Below the pieces are notes generated by a model. The model worked only from the letters and a program-made list of their open reading frames with translations. It had not been told where the DNA came from and searched no databases. A DNA stretch of 64,000 bases from the NCBI RefSeq assembly GCF_021134715.1, contig NC_060028.1:9337482-9401481 (forward strand), in the 5' to 3' direction. This document shows, piece after piece, positions 23,953-43,128 of this stretch (the first letter of the stretch is position 1; each line of letters begins with the position of its first letter). Source of the stretch: Daphnia pulex. Taxonomy: Eukaryota > Arthropoda > Branchiopoda > Diplostraca > Daphniidae. The translations under genes were made by a program, and so were the position numbers.

Positions 23953-24521
23953 TCGGAGGTTCTGATTCTCTTCGCAAATATTTATTGATCCCCGCTAATT
24001 CATTGAATTTAATTAAACTTAATTTTGAACATAAACACAATACAATTATTGACTATCAATTTATTTCTGCTTTCGTGATTTTGCTTTCCCCGTTTGAAAG
24101 ACAAATGCGTTTTGATTCGATTTTTCCGCTTCCGATCAGGCGCTGTAATGTTCTGATGCAAGGGTTACTGTTTAGCCTTTTTAAACGATCAAATCTGACA
24201 GCTATTTCTTTCATGTGGGTGTTGTGTTTTAAATGGCCAAGCTAATATAATGTAAAAGCCTATCGTGTGAAATATCGGTTGTATAGGCGAACAAACTTGT
24301 ATTTCTTGATTTGATAGTGTCGTGCAATGAACCTGGTTCTAAATGTATTTGCGAATTAGGTGAGTTATACATCCTTCAATTAACACAGGTCATTTGGTGG
24401 CGTCATGAACGTTTGTTTTATATTTTTCGATTCAGAGGGATCTCTTTCACCCAATGAACATTTTAACAATTGATCTTTTGTCTGGCAGCTTTTTGTGCAA
24501 ATTCAATAGTAAAGTAGTAAG
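23953..24521. other. Intergenic, nothing recognised
   Basis: An open frame at 23919-24245 is A/T-rich without motifs and overlaps the end of the previous gene; I do not support it. Confidence 0.5.
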
Positions 24522-24807
24522 ATGACGCCTTTTGATGATTTTATGTTCCTGATCAATTCAATTCTTCTTGGAGAAGAACCTGTAAGTTTATGATAATATT
24601 ACAACAATTGGGTAATTACCAACTGAAGATTATTTTTTCCAGACCATCGAAGACTTTATACTCTTGGTTGGCACATTTGTGGCATTTGTGGCGTTTGTGC
24701 TATGGTGCTGCTTTCCGATTGCTCCAAAGGAACTTGGAACACCTCCTGGACTGTACGAGAACCGATACACACAATACAGAAGAGCAGATGGCACTGATAC
24801 TGATTAA
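24522..24807 (+). CDS. Small single-pass membrane protein, 74 residues
   Basis: Two exons, 24522-24581 and 24643-24807, joined by a GTAAGT donor and TTTTTTCCAG acceptor, give 74 residues. The sequence starts MTPFDDFMFLINSILLGEEP, then TIEDFILLVGTFVAFVAFVLWCC is one transmembrane helix, followed by a Pro-rich PIAPKELGTPPGLYE and a tyrosine-containing polar end. The short size and good splice signals favour a real gene. I do not recognise the family, and a longer 5' part cannot be excluded. Confidence 0.6.
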
Positions 24808-25605
24808 AGTGACTCAAGAATGAAGTCTGAACCAATTTCACTTCTTCATGTCTCCATTATTTGAAAGACATTTTATGTTTTCAACCACTTTAATGCTCTA
24901 AAACAATCTTTTCCTCATATTGTTCTTGTGCCTTTTTGTCCCATCTGTTTGTGTGTTTTAGGGCTGGTACATAATACCAGCACCATGATACCAGTTGAAG
25001 CTTTTTCACGTCTAGTGTCGGTCATTTAGACTCGAACACCGAAATTCTCAATGTTCACGCGTTTCTGTGTTTTTAAGTATCTCAACTTTTAATCGATCTC
25101 TTTCAGTAACATTTTAGTCCCCATACATGTACTAGTCACTTCTCGTTTGCCGTGTAATTGCCTAGATGTTCTATGTCAAAATTGAAGTGGCGATAAGTAT
25201 GTTTTGATTCTTTTCATCATCTTTGTGGCCGCATCATCATTGAATAAGTCATGTGACTTTCTCCTTTTTATGCAAGTCACGTCCACTGTGTGTACGCACA
25301 TGTCGAGACTTTGTGTTGATTGGGTCATTGCCAAAAACCCTTTTGAGTTTCGAGCATTACATACTCATCCGCTGTGTGTCGCTGAAAGTGAGTTTTTCTA
25401 TTTCTGTCTCGTATAACAGACCTTGTCGTCATTGTCGATTTACATAGTAACGATGGAGCCCACTACAAGTTTGTTTGAAACGGCTCCAACTTTACGTTCT
25501 GGATTGGATAGATGCAAGCCATTCAGTCTTGTTGTTTTGGCGTGATAAGTCCAATTTTTGAAACAGCGAAAAAACCAAGTTAAAAGGAACAAAAGTAACG
25601 CGCAA
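24808..25605. other. Intergenic and upstream region of PFKFB
   Basis: No exon recognised apart from the PFKFB first exon that follows. Short frames at 25204-25447 lack motifs. Confidence 0.5.
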
Positions 25606-25717
25606 ATGCAGAGGCAGCTGAGCACTTCTTTTCACGGAGGATCAGAGGAAGACCGACAGCTGGCGATTCTTTTACCTCGGCATCCGTTAGGATATCGTAT
25701 CATTCATCCAGGAAGAG
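25606..25717 (+). other. PFKFB alternative first coding exon 1A
   Basis: ATG at 25606 opens 37 codons plus one base (MQRQLSTSFHGGSEEDRQ and onward) and stops at a GTATTA donor. Phase 1 matches the shared second exon at 27194, so it would give the short amino-terminus IIHPGRGERANYV. An unrelated exon 1B lies 474 bases downstream. Confidence 0.65.
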
Positions 25718-26191
25718 GTATTAACATGTGATGAGAAATTCACTATGTACCGTTTACCATTAAAATGCATTCCGTTAAAAATATTCATAAAGTGATGGGT
25801 TAACATAACGGTGTGCAAACTGAGTTATGAAGCAATTAACTTTTCGTAAAATTTAAAAATAATTGTTTGCCAATAAAAAAATAAAAAAGTTTTAAGTATC
25901 GATCGAATATTTCAATCGATCTTCAAACTGTAGCGCATGCTTGAGTGCTGACGACATTAGAAATTGAACCCGCCCATTCCGTTCGTCGACCTCCTAGCGG
26001 AGCAAATGAAAGGAGGCCCGCATTTAAGGCTGTGCGGCTGGTGACTAGAGCAGCAACATTTCTGCACCCCTCGGTTACATCACCCGCCTGTTGACAGTTG
26101 TCTCAGTACGCACAGACAGTGTAGTTCAGCAGTCCAACGTACACAGCAGCTCTTAATTTAGTTTGTTAGTTGTAGTCACACGATATATAGT

Positions 26192-29309
<3,118 letters not shown>

Positions 29310-30749
29310 AAAGCTTTCAGAGTTTCAGTTATATATTTTTCAGAATACTAGGCCAATTTCCATTCTAAACAACAACAAATTAATAGGATTTCAGATCTGA
29401 TCGTTGGGTGTGCAACGGAAGCGGATTTGCCATTCATCGCTTTCTCTTCTTGCAAAATGATAATAGTTCTTTCTATTCTAAAGAGTATAGTATCTCACAC
29501 TGTGTGTGGGGACTAGTTGTGACAACTGTTGTAATTTGTCTTAAATCCTTTCAAACCTCGCGGATATATATATTTATATTTTTCGCTTTTAAAAAATACT
29601 CTGAAAAAATTTCTTTCAATGAATTCTTCCGAAAAATTCTTTCGTACTCCCTAAAGACTCACTCAAAAGATTCAGATCTACTAAAGGCAACGGATTTGAG
29701 GAATTGGGTCGTGTTACATTCTCGCATCTCGCGTACATGTACGTTTGTGTTGTGATCTCCTTTTCTTTTTTCTCCTTTGGGTCATGAGCTCCTTCCGGAG
29801 ACGTCGTGTCAAGAGAAATGCCACTTTCTATTATAAATATAAATCATTTGAGACGGCGAAAGAATTGTTAAACGCCCATTTTAAAATTGACATTTCCTCA
29901 ATCCTGCCATACGGTACGTACTGCCGCAAAAGAAACGTGAATACATGACGCAGATTCAAAAAAGCCAGAACAAGGCAAACAAAAACCACTTTGGTAGTTC
30001 AAACAGTTGTTCAAACAGTTGACAGTGCTTATTTTTTGAATCAAAATAGATTCGTAGAAATAGGGGGCGTTACTTCGTATATCAAAGCAGCTTTGGCGTG
30101 CAATTCGGAAACTACGGAAACTGCATTGAATTATTCAAACACACGTATTTCGGCGCCAGCTACAAAAATGAACAATAAAAGCAACACTGCTAAATAAATC
30201 ATTTTCAATAACAATTCAATAACTTTAAAATCAAATTTTTTTTCGATTTTGTTGTGACTTGTTAAAATTTAAAACGATCATAAAGATGTATTTCGGTGGT
30301 GGTCCCGGTTCCCCGTATGTCCGATCCCGCTGAAAGTCACCTTGAAACAGAGGTGACTTGTCTGCTAAAGTAGCAGACAAGTTTATAGATTGGTCACGAC
30401 GACTGTCACATTTGAAACGCGTCATCTGCTTTCGAGAGCAAGCATTGAGCAAAGTTGCCTTTTGCCTATCCTTTCCTGTAGGCTTTCCTGTTTTTGCCGC
30501 TAGGCGAATGAAGTCGCTTCAGTCGCCTGTCTTTCGTTAACGTAGTCAATCTATGGTTGTTTAAAGGCACGGTTTTTTTAGTTCTTAGCCCAGTAACCAA
30601 CAATTTGCCCGCTGCTGGATTGAAGGACTAGTTCTGTGTGAAAGGATCTAGAAAAATACGTGCTCTGCGTGAATTATTTAATTCCAAACCGTTAAAAGCT
30701 GTGAACATAATCAGGTGACGTATCATTCTTGTTCTGTAGACTCTTGAGA
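29310..30749. other. PFKFB 3' UTR and PFK upstream region
   Basis: No supported coding exon. Holds overlapping hairpins at 30334-30381. A TCTGTAG acceptor ends at 30737, 12 bases before the PFK ATG, so PFK must have an upstream noncoding exon that I could not place. Confidence 0.5.
30334..30381. repeat. Two overlapping perfect inverted repeats
   Basis: AAGTCACC (30334-30341) pairs with GGTGACTT (30352-30359), and CTTGTCTGCT (30357-30366) pairs with AGCAGACAAG (30372-30381) over a 5-base loop. The stems share 30357-30359, so they compete. It lies between PFKFB and PFK. Confidence 0.7.
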
Positions 30750-35688
<4,939 letters not shown>

Positions 35689-36856
35689 GAAAATAATTAA
35701 AAGAAGAAAAGATGAAGCAATTTAATGGCTGCCGCGTTAGGAACCTTTAGTTGCAATTAGTAGACCTGCTGTACCAACCTTATGATATTGATGTAGGTTG
35801 TGTTTCCTTGAGTAAACTAGTCGACTTTACGTGTTTGAGACGACGCCAATGCCACATAATGAACCCAGAAATGTCTGAATCCGGGAAATGAGAAAAGTAG
35901 TCGAAAGAAAGATGTGGACTAAAACATTTATTTCGTCGTCTATTTATTGATTTGTTCTCAATGTTCTGTCTTTTAATTCATTTTGTTAAGTATTTTTTAC
36001 TAGACCCTAATAATGTGCTTATCGCGCATCTTTTCGACGTTTCCCACATTTTCTCCTTATTTCGTTTATTGGTTGTGAAAGTGTTCTCTGGCTGCTGTAC
36101 TAAAAACCCTACTACACTGGTTTTCAAGTCTTTTACCTTTCTTCGACTTCAGCAGATAACATTTTGTACTCTGAGTCTGCTATTTCTTGGATTCTCTAAC
36201 TTCATTTCTTGTTTTAAAAGCTGGTTTCTTTCGTCACGGTGATAGTCTTTCACGCTTCAACCAGTCTCATTTATTGTGCTCCATAGTGGCGCAGATAAGG
36301 CCACTATTTGATCGTATAAGAGTTGATGCAACCAGGAAAATATTAGATTTTTTTTTAACCTGGCAACAATATCGAGATTCAGTGCCATCATATATTTCAA
36401 AGATTCCAAGTTAAGTATCAAAAGTATATTCATCCTTGAAAAGTTATTTTGGATATCGTATTAATGGATAGAGAAATACTAATAACGAGGGTCTCGTCGC
36501 AAACATTCCAGCGATCTGAGTATTCAATCTAATCGTAGGAATGTGTTGATAAATACCTTTTGTTTAGAAAAAACGTCCAACCCGATTCCAATAGATAAAC
36601 AGTCAATTGCTTCAATAAAATAATGCATCAACAACTGTACTGCTATGCAGTCGCGTTGCGTACTCGCGTTGTTAAAAGTATTCTGGCCTTGTAAAACTCA
36701 AGGCCAGACACACGTGTGGTTTGGCGATTTTTGTTTCGTGCGTAGTTTACGATTCAGAGTCCTCTGTAGTGGTTTTATAGTACCAGATGATGACTTGGCC
36801 TTTGTAAACATTGTGATAAGAAGTCACAACAGAAAAAGGAAGAGAAGGTCGCCATC
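35689..36856. other. PFK 3' UTR and CRTC upstream region
   Basis: Nothing coding recognised. The frame at 36645-36944 runs into the CRTC first exon in the wrong frame and has no motifs. Confidence 0.5.
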
Positions 36857-39800
36857 ATGTCCAATCCACGAAAATTTTCCGAGAAAATTGCTTTGCACAC
36901 TCAAAAACAGGCAGAAGAGACAGCAGACTTCGAAAAAATCATGAACGAAGTCAGAAACGCCAAGCCTAATCAAATCGTGAGTATTGGTGTTTCCCTCCAA
37001 TTTACAGTTTTTCTACGCCACACGCCTAAGCTGTCTTTGCCTTCAGTTGTTGAATTAACAATGTTCTTTGGTAAACTAAAAACAACTTTTATCTCTTAAT
37101 AGCTACTTTTACTAAACAATGATATTCTTTCATTTGGAAACCCGTTGTGGAAAGATTTCAATCCACATGAAAAGTTTCATGTTTCAACTTTCGTTTAACT
37201 TTTCACCTGTTGCCAAACTATATTTTACTCTTTCAACCTTAGCATTTGCATGTTACTGGCTGCATTATTATTGGTTAAATCTTATTACTTAGTTTATAAA
37301 TTGAAAAAGATGGTATCACAGATCATTCTAACTGGTTTTGCTAAGCTTCATTCTTGTATTTACGTCTACTCTTTTGTGCTTACGGGGTGATTTTCTTCTC
37401 AACAGAATGGTGACTGTAGCCCCTCTCATCTAGTCATCAGCCCTATTTCACCCTTCAGGGCAGGCTCATTGCCCAATGTAAACTCTCCCTCCACCAATTC
37501 CACATCAATTGATCTTCAGGTATCTCATTAAATATTAGGTCTGGCTGTATTGGCATGTTTGGTTTCGGTTTACTTTCGTTATATGAATGTTCTGATGTTT
37601 CTTAACTTGCTTTTTTGTTGCAGTGATTTTTATACTGATTTTTATACTAATTGCTTGTGGTTGATGATCTTGCAGAGTGCTTTGAGTAATCTCGGGGATA
37701 TGCGGGCAGGACGAGAAAGTGGATATCGTGACCGACGATCCGCTGGTCCAGGTGGAGGTGGATACAGTCCTGGATCTAGCCTTGGTTCTGTTCGCCCCTC
37801 CCGCCGTTCCGACCAAACAACCTCGCCTAACCCACACTCGTATCAAATGCATCCGAGTGGAGGTCTAGTTCAAGCACCGCAGATTTCAGGATCTGTGGGA
37901 TCACCCAATCTTTCAGGCAGCACTGGCGCGGGTAGTGGTGGAAATAACGGAGGGTTGTCTACCAACGTCGCCTACCTCTCCCCACCTTTGGATCCCTGTT
38001 GGAGGAGACATTCAGACTCAGCTTTACACCAAGCAGCCATGGTTTCAGGTGACGGTGTAATTGGAAATGCCTCCACAAACTTGTCCAGAAGAGGTATTGT
38101 TAAACTTGCACTCAGATTTGTTGGGTTGTATTGACTTTTATTCGGTTTTAGGACAAGATGGGAACAATTACTTAAACAGTGCGGATCCCGGTAATCCTTC
38201 TCTCCACCTAGGGATTAGTATTCCAAGTGATGGAAGGCCGAAGTCCTGTTGTGACGTTTCACGTGTACCTGGAATCAAGTATTAATTTCGGAAATTTTTC
38301 TGTTCATATATGTTTTGTTGTAACAATTGTATTTGCAGCATTTGCCCTGGCCCGGAACCCAACGGAATTCAAATTCCGATCGGGAATAACACGGGATCGT
38401 TGCCTGATCTGACAAATTTACAGTTTGCCTCACCTTTATCCGACCCAATTGATGAAGACGACAGTTCATTGCAAACGCATTCACTCTATTCTACTGTAAG
38501 TTTGGAAAAAAAGAATTTTACCCATTATTACATTATTGAATCATCTCTACGTATCTCACAGAGTCCCAACGTAGTTAGTCCAAGTTATGGCGGGAATGGT
38601 CTAATTGATCACACTCACCCGCTCAACTCTTTAAATATGGGCTTGAATCCCGGTCCACCGGGTGGCTCCAGTAGGGGGTCCTCTCCTGGTCCGTCACCCA
38701 GCCAGCGGCGGCGCCCTCACCATCAGTTGGTGAATCTGCAACTCCGCTCACCTTCACATGGACATTCGTCCCAGAATCATTCGCAAAACCAGTCCTCCGT
38801 AAGCTTTGTCCTTTTTATAGTATTTCTAGTTATTACATAGTTCATACAAATACGCGATCCTAAGTGGAAGCATGACATTGCGGTAAGTATTACGTAGTTG
38901 TTGGGTATGCCACGTTTGTATTGTATGCTTGTTTTTCATTTTTCATTTTTTATTTCGCTATTTTTTGTTTCATTTTTTATTTGTTTGTATCTTTTGCTTG
39001 CTGTCGTGCGTTGTGCAGAACCTTTTAAACGTGCCCTCAAGCTCCATGAATTCCAGGCTTCTGCATTCCTCAAAGGTACGCAAGATGTGTGCGAAATCTT
39101 GTCCTCAATGAGGCGCAAAATTCTTTTAATAGGCTGCTAGTCAATTCGGGTTTTGTCATTATACGCAGTTCAGTTTATTAATGTAGAGTTTATGTTTTGG
39201 AACGGCGATTTTAGGGAATCGCCTTGGATCCGAGCGGTATGTCGGTGCCTAGTTACCAATCGTATCTCTATCAGAACAGTGGCTGCGGAGCCGACTACGG
39301 CCAGCCTATCAGCCCAGCTCATAGTCCTACTCATATGATGTCACCCTCACAGCCTATTCCGACAGTAAGTTAGCACTTATATGTTCTTTCACCATTCTAG
39401 TTGAACGTCATTTTTTTTATTAATTCAGCGTTTAACAATTATAATTTAACTCTGATTTCCAGCTCGTTAATTGTTATCTGTGCAGCATGAAACAACAGCA
39501 CGCTTGTTCAAATAAGTGTTTTGATTTATAAATATAGTTTCGTATCATTTATTATCTTGTTTGCCCATGCACATGTGATTGATTGATCGTTCTACCTGCA
39601 TGATTCTATTTTGTTTTATTTTGTGTTTATTTTCATCCCTTGTTTTGTGGGGAAATCAACAGCATGGAGGCTTGTTAACGGCATATCGAAATCCCCAACC
39701 GATTCTCAGACCCAGTCCGATCAGTTCACCTACCCTGGTTGTTCCCGTAAGTCTAATAATCTGTCTTGTCAGTCCAAGTGAAGTCAAATTAACTCTTATT

Positions 39801-41121
39801 AACGAACATGACTACTCAAACTTAAATTTAATTCTAGGGTCATATGAATTACCGGAGTAACAGTCCGGGCGATGGTACGAATTGTGCCAGTAGCGCCCCA
39901 CCCAGCCCTGTGTCACAAAGCCTCTCTCCAGCCAGTTCGCCTGGCCTGGCCGCATCACCCGCCTCTCCTTTTACAGACCAGATGACTACCATGAACTGTC
40001 AAAATCAGGTAGTGTCAATCTTTCATAGTTTTCAAGATGCAGTATAATATCTAACAACATTTGGATTGTTTTTAAAGATGGGATCAGGTAGCGGAGGAAA
40101 TCTTAACCAGATGTCATTTTATCCCAACCAATCAAATGTGCTCAACCAATTTGAGCAGTTCAATATGGTAAGCTAATCACGTTTGACGAGGTGTTAAGTG
40201 CAGGGGAGGCGGGCATGCTTCATTTGTCTTTTCTATTTCAATGTGATATTATTTCTAAATTGAAGCATGACTATTGAGTTAAGCTTGAGTTTTTAATTTC
40301 GCATTCCCCTTCAGATGGATTCTAGTTCCGATCAGGCGCATCATAATTACGGAAACTATAAATCGAACCAGTTGGGACAGGTTATACAAATTTTTAGTTT
40401 CAAAATTTTATGTAAACTTAAGTTGATTTTCCTTTATTTTTTCTGTCTTTCTTGAAATTATTTAGTTACTTTCGGTCATGTTTAAGTATATGTTGTGCTC
40501 GTGATTGATTGTTGCAAAGCTAAGCAGTGAAATCCAATACTATTATTAGCTATCTAAAACAAAGAAATGACCTTTTTTGTGAAACATTTAGGCCAACATC
40601 AGCATGGACATATCTTTGGATCCCTTCTACAGCCAGCCGTCACAGTTCATGTTTGGCGGAAGATTAGAACTCAACCAGCAAACTGCACCACAAACTCCAC
40701 AAACACCGTCAAGTATTCCGGATATTGTTCTTCAAGGTATGTGTTCGAGCTACACCACATTTTCCTTCGTAATTACGATGTGCTCACTGATTGGCATTTC
40801 AGATTTCTCTTGTACACCGGAAGAGCTTGCTCGACACAACTCCCATGATCTTAGCTCCGCCATGGGGTCTTCCTTTGAAGGCGTTGATTTCTATCCCACC
40901 GACGATGCTCTTAGAGGTGACAAAACCTTGATATTTTCTCTGTACAGTTCTTCCGTCTGCTTGCTAATTAGCGGTGCTAATATCCTAACCTTTTTTTTTG
41001 GTCAACTTACATTATAGATGGACTCGATCCGATCGATTTTGACGGCTTGCAGATCTTGACAAATTCAACGCTTGTAACTGATCCATCAACTGAAGATCAT
41101 TTCAGATTGGATCGCATGTGA
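36857..41121 (+). CDS. Crtc: CREB-regulated transcription coactivator
   Basis: Coactivator that moves to the nucleus when dephosphorylated and boosts CREB at cAMP-response genes; an integrator of energy and feeding signals. Exons include 36857-36976, 37406-37519, 37676-38092, about 38153-38276, about 38339-38494, 38562-38798, about 39020-39075, about 39215-39364, 39662-39748, about 39838-40008, 40078-40167, 40316-40380, about 40592-40735, about 40802-40915 and 41018-41121. N-terminal CREB-binding coiled coil [36 protein letters not shown] (the conserved SIK/AMPK phosphosite type); [26 protein letters not shown]; long Ser/Pro/Gln-rich middle; C-terminal activation motif [16 protein letters not shown]. 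Exon list in the middle was built from frame continuity, and small alternative exons could be missing. Confidence 0.93.
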
Positions 41122-43128
41122 GGATATGCTCTCCCCGTTTCATCATTGTCACTCTCGTATCGGTTGTTTTATCGTGCTCTCTTCCTCCCGTTCGACCAAC
41201 AAATCCATCAGGTCGTTTTTTTTTCAATCTTATTTTGAGAGCACGAATCACCGTTATGATCTCAGCATTGTCTTGCATTTTTTAAAGTGAAAAACAAAAC
41301 ATCTTTGAGATGGAATGACAGAGCAGAGATTCATAGCTAATTTATTAGTTAATTCAAATATCCTCCTTATCCCTATTTTGTCACTTCCGCTCTTTGATAT
41401 TAAGGTGAGGATTTTTCTGCTCACCTTCCCGACATTTAGGTTTATCCAAAGTCAGAAGCCATTCACTTACAATTCCTTAAATCACATTACATATTCCTCA
41501 TGAATCATAAGTGAAACATTACGTTGTTAAAATTGAACAATGTTCAGGTTTAACGACGTAATTTTGGAGCCACGCACAACCGTTTTTTAGACCTTTTTAA
41601 CCAATTGCTAATGAGGATTCGCAGCTGTTGAAAGTGCGAGAATTGTTGTCCTCTCATGCTACCAGTTATTAAGTTAACCCACTTCTAAATAACAGCTTTA
41701 AGGAAAACAAATTGAAGAAAGTCCAGATTCTTTTTGTTTTAAACATTTTTAATATCTAAAATTTGTTGTTAAGATTTTATCGGAATTTTTATTGGTGGTA
41801 AAGTGGATGAATAATTTCTATCAACTTCTTCGGTTTTGATTTGCGCATTTGTTTTTGGTAAAACTGGAAGCCCGGTCACTAGATGTTTGTGCCATTAAAT
41901 TTCTGATTTTATCTGCCTAGGCCTACGGGCCCTTACGCATTGTTATTGCACTTTTCTTTGCCAAAGTATCTTTCCAGAATTTAATTGGTACTGATTGTTC
42001 CAACTGAGTGTGTTCCTTACGCCTAATCTCCCACTCCCTCACTCACTCCCTACCCATAAAAACCCAGACAATTCTCACCTGATTGTTTCACCTTGTTCTT
42101 CCCGACAAGATCGACATATTGCGCATTATTATCACTTCACTGTCATTATCATGATGGTTTTCATTAATATTGTGGTGGTGTAGTTTGACAAGCAATTTTT
42201 ATGTATGTTGATGAATTTCTTTTTTGGACAGAAGAGTTTTGCGTCAGTGTTATCGTTTTTTCTGAGGTTTGTTTCATTTATCGTGCAATATTACACAATC
42301 AGGCCGTTATTCGCGCTTGTTTAAAAGAAAAACAAAACATTCATTTTGTTTCTTTTTTAAAAATTCTTTTTGAAATGAATTAATACTATTTCTATACATT
42401 TCAGGTAGAATGAGGAGTGGCTCACTCATTAAGGAACTAAAACAGCAACATCTACGCAAAACGAGGTATATTTTGCCAAGAAAAATTGACAAGTACAAGG
42501 GAGGAAAATGCGAGACGAGACTTGAACATACATTCAGGTGAGATTTATTTACAGAAGAGATGATGCACGATGCACCCACAAGTCATTTGAATCGAATAGT
42601 GTTACCCATGTAAAGTGGAGCTACCATTAACATTGATAAGACGTAGGACAGCTATAGGAAAAAAAAAACATGGGACTAGGAAAAAACAAATTGCACATAC
42701 TGATCAACGCGTAGCTACAAGGATTTTTTTCTACACGCACTTGTTTAGCAGGGGATCATTTCATTCCTAAAGTTGCTTGTCAACAACAAGTTCATTACGA
42801 CGTAATCATGGTGATTAAAAATTAAGTAGGTGAGGGAACGGTAAACAATCGTTTCTTTTCTTCAACATTACCAAATTGAGTTCATTAACGTTTCGTAGGT
42901 AATAAAAACCAACTTGCAGGTATGATAGAGCACAAATGGAAGTGGGGAGTAGGTGGCAAAATTTTGAGTAGTGTTGAATCCAAATGGCATATTGCAAGTC
43001 AACAATAGTTCATTATGTAAAACTTTGAACGAAGGTAAGACAAAGTATAACGGGAAGAGTAATAATGAATGGCATTTGGGAGAGCGCATGCATAAGTTGG
43101 CAGCAACTAGAAATTTGTTTTTTTATTA
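41122..43128. other. Convergent 3' regions of CRTC and G9a
   Basis: About 2 kb without convincing exons between two genes that face each other. Frames here are A/T-rich and motif-free, so it is probably two 3' UTRs plus spacer. Confidence 0.5.

Noticed and set aside
29745-29948. 67-codon frame with basic and tyrosine-rich sequence.
   Set aside because: No splice or family support; lies in the PFKFB 3' region.
36645-36944. 99-codon frame overlapping the CRTC start.
   Set aside because: Wrong frame relative to the conserved CRTC N-terminus.
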